Source: Rhodospirillales bacterium (lineage in GTDB: Bacteria; Pseudomonadota; Alphaproteobacteria; QKFK01; SZUA-500). Taken from it: 5,357 nt of DNA. The stretch is from contig QKFK01000221.1 of assembly GCA_003252195.1 (NCBI GenBank), positions 1-5,357 of the forward strand. Reading direction: 5' to 3'. The notes under the pieces were generated by a model that was not told the origin of the DNA, did no database searches, and saw nothing but the letters and a program-made list of their open reading frames with translations. Below are positions 4,892-5,357 of this stretch, piece after piece. Every line of letters starts with the position of its first letter. Positions within the stretch are counted from its first letter, which is position 1. Made by a program: the position numbers and the translations under genes.

Positions 4892-4927
4892 AATCCATAT
4901 TAATTTTTGTTAAATCCACATAAATTT

Positions 4928-5357
4928 CTAAGAAATTTCAGGTTGCTTATCTCTAATTCTTTTTAACAAAATATATAAAGCCCCTTCTCCGCCATCTTTA
5001 GCCTTTGCATATGAAAAAGATAGTATCTTTTTCCTAAAGGCTGGCTCATTAAGCCACTTTGGCACCATCTCTCTTAATATTCCGGTGCTTTCTTCGGGCC
5101 ACTTCTTTTTAGTGCCTTTGCCAGTTATTACGAGTAAGCAACGAAGCTTTCTGTCATAGCAACGGCAAATAAAATCATATAATTTATTATAGGCAGGCTC
5201 TACGGTAAAGCCGTGCAAATCAAGCCGCGCATCTATCTGCATTTTACCCGACGTAAACTTCTGAGCTGTGTTTTTATCTATATTATCAGTTGAGCCGTGA
5301 TTGAGATAAGTATCTTTATCTGACTTTGAGCTGATTAATCGTTCAAAATCATTGTCT
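4928..5357 (-). CDS. Smr-domain protein (MutS2-type Smr nuclease family), N-terminus outside window
   Basis: The frame is open to the right edge: 142 codons are visible and the start is not. The Smr domain begins at ARLDLHGFTVEPAYNKLYDF (from about 5230 leftward), then LLVITGKG (about 5136-5111), and ends with the glycine-rich GGEGALYILLKR. LDLHG and TGKG are the hallmark motifs. Free-standing Smr proteins can cut or bind DNA or RNA; the substrate here is unknown. An ATG at 5242 (MQIDARLDLHG) is available, but the 38 codons before it read DNDFERLISS, then NIDKNTAQKFTSGK. That is the kind of segment that precedes LDLHG in longer alphaproteobacterial homologs, so the true start is probably outside. 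A 7-bp inverted repeat (AAATTTC/GAAATTT, 4922-4938) overlaps the TAG stop. Alphaproteobacterial smr genes often follow mltA, but nothing here shows it. Confidence 0.88.
   Translation of the reverse strand, partial: DNDFERLISSKSDKDTYLNHGSTDNIDKNTAQKFTSGKMQIDARLDLHGFTVEPAYNKLYDFICRCYDRKLRCLLVITGKGTKKKWPEESTGILREMVPKWLNEPAFRKKILSFSYAKAKDGGEGALYILLKRIRDKQPEIS

Larger units (their letters stand above)
4698..4927. other. 230-base non-coding region with several hairpins
   Basis: No credible coding frame, tRNA or known RNA was recognised. Besides the two inverted repeats listed separately, it has GTTTAA-TAC-TTAAAC (4706-4720), just after the SH3 stop, and an imperfect 20-base direct repeat (TAATCCATATTAATTT at 4891-4906, TAAATCCACATAAATTT at 4911-4927). 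A weak plus-strand promoter is possible: TTGGCT (4813-4818), 17 bases, TCTAAA (4836-4841). The convergent SH3 and Smr genes both end into this region, so it should hold their transcript ends, yet no textbook terminator is visible. Confidence 0.5.

Noticed and set aside
4698..4927. tRNA, signal-recognition-particle RNA or other known RNA
   Set aside because: No cloverleaf, CCA end or conserved SRP tetraloop region could be found on either strand.

Overview
This is an AT-rich bacterial chromosome segment, most likely from an alphaproteobacterium. That assignment rests on gene types recalled from memory, not on a search. The dUTPase has the family's five motifs in the form common in alphaproteobacteria. 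CysK ends in a PSFAERYLST-type C-terminus often seen in that class. The SH3 protein is the two-domain exported type typical of alphaproteobacteria. The Smr protein has the short basic segment before LDLHG usual in that group. The low GC would fit a host-associated or reduced-genome lineage, but the window cannot settle this.

Layout. Positions 1-1251 (minus) hold a phage-type GH24 lysozyme-like gene with an N-terminal peptidoglycan-binding-like module. It runs off the left edge and its 5' end is broken by a frame change between about 1160 and 1190. Its upstream leader (1252-1380) carries two tandem intrinsic terminators pointing toward the gene, the second ending almost at the ribosome binding site. 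Positions 1449-1832 (plus) hold a small DUF3892-like gene with its own good promoter. A Sel1-repeat exported protein (1890-2468, minus) converges on it, and its terminator fills the gap between the two genes.

Divergent from the Sel1 gene, a plus-strand run begins at a near-consensus promoter (2550-2578): dut (2616-3068), cysK (3150-4094) and an exported SH3 protein (4188-4697). These are separated by 81 and 93 bases holding a possible operator and a long inverted repeat, so they may not form one simple operon. The structured non-coding stretch 4698-4927 follows. The right edge carries an Smr-domain gene (minus) whose N-terminus lies outside the window.

The right-hand two thirds are ordinary housekeeping genes: nucleotide-pool sanitation, cysteine synthesis, envelope SH3 protein and Smr nuclease-type domain. 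The accessory part is 1-1832. The most interesting signal is the lysozyme-like gene, with its broken N-terminus and a doubly terminated leader that leaves no room for a promoter after the second terminator. No CRISPR array, tRNA, rRNA or insertion sequence was seen.
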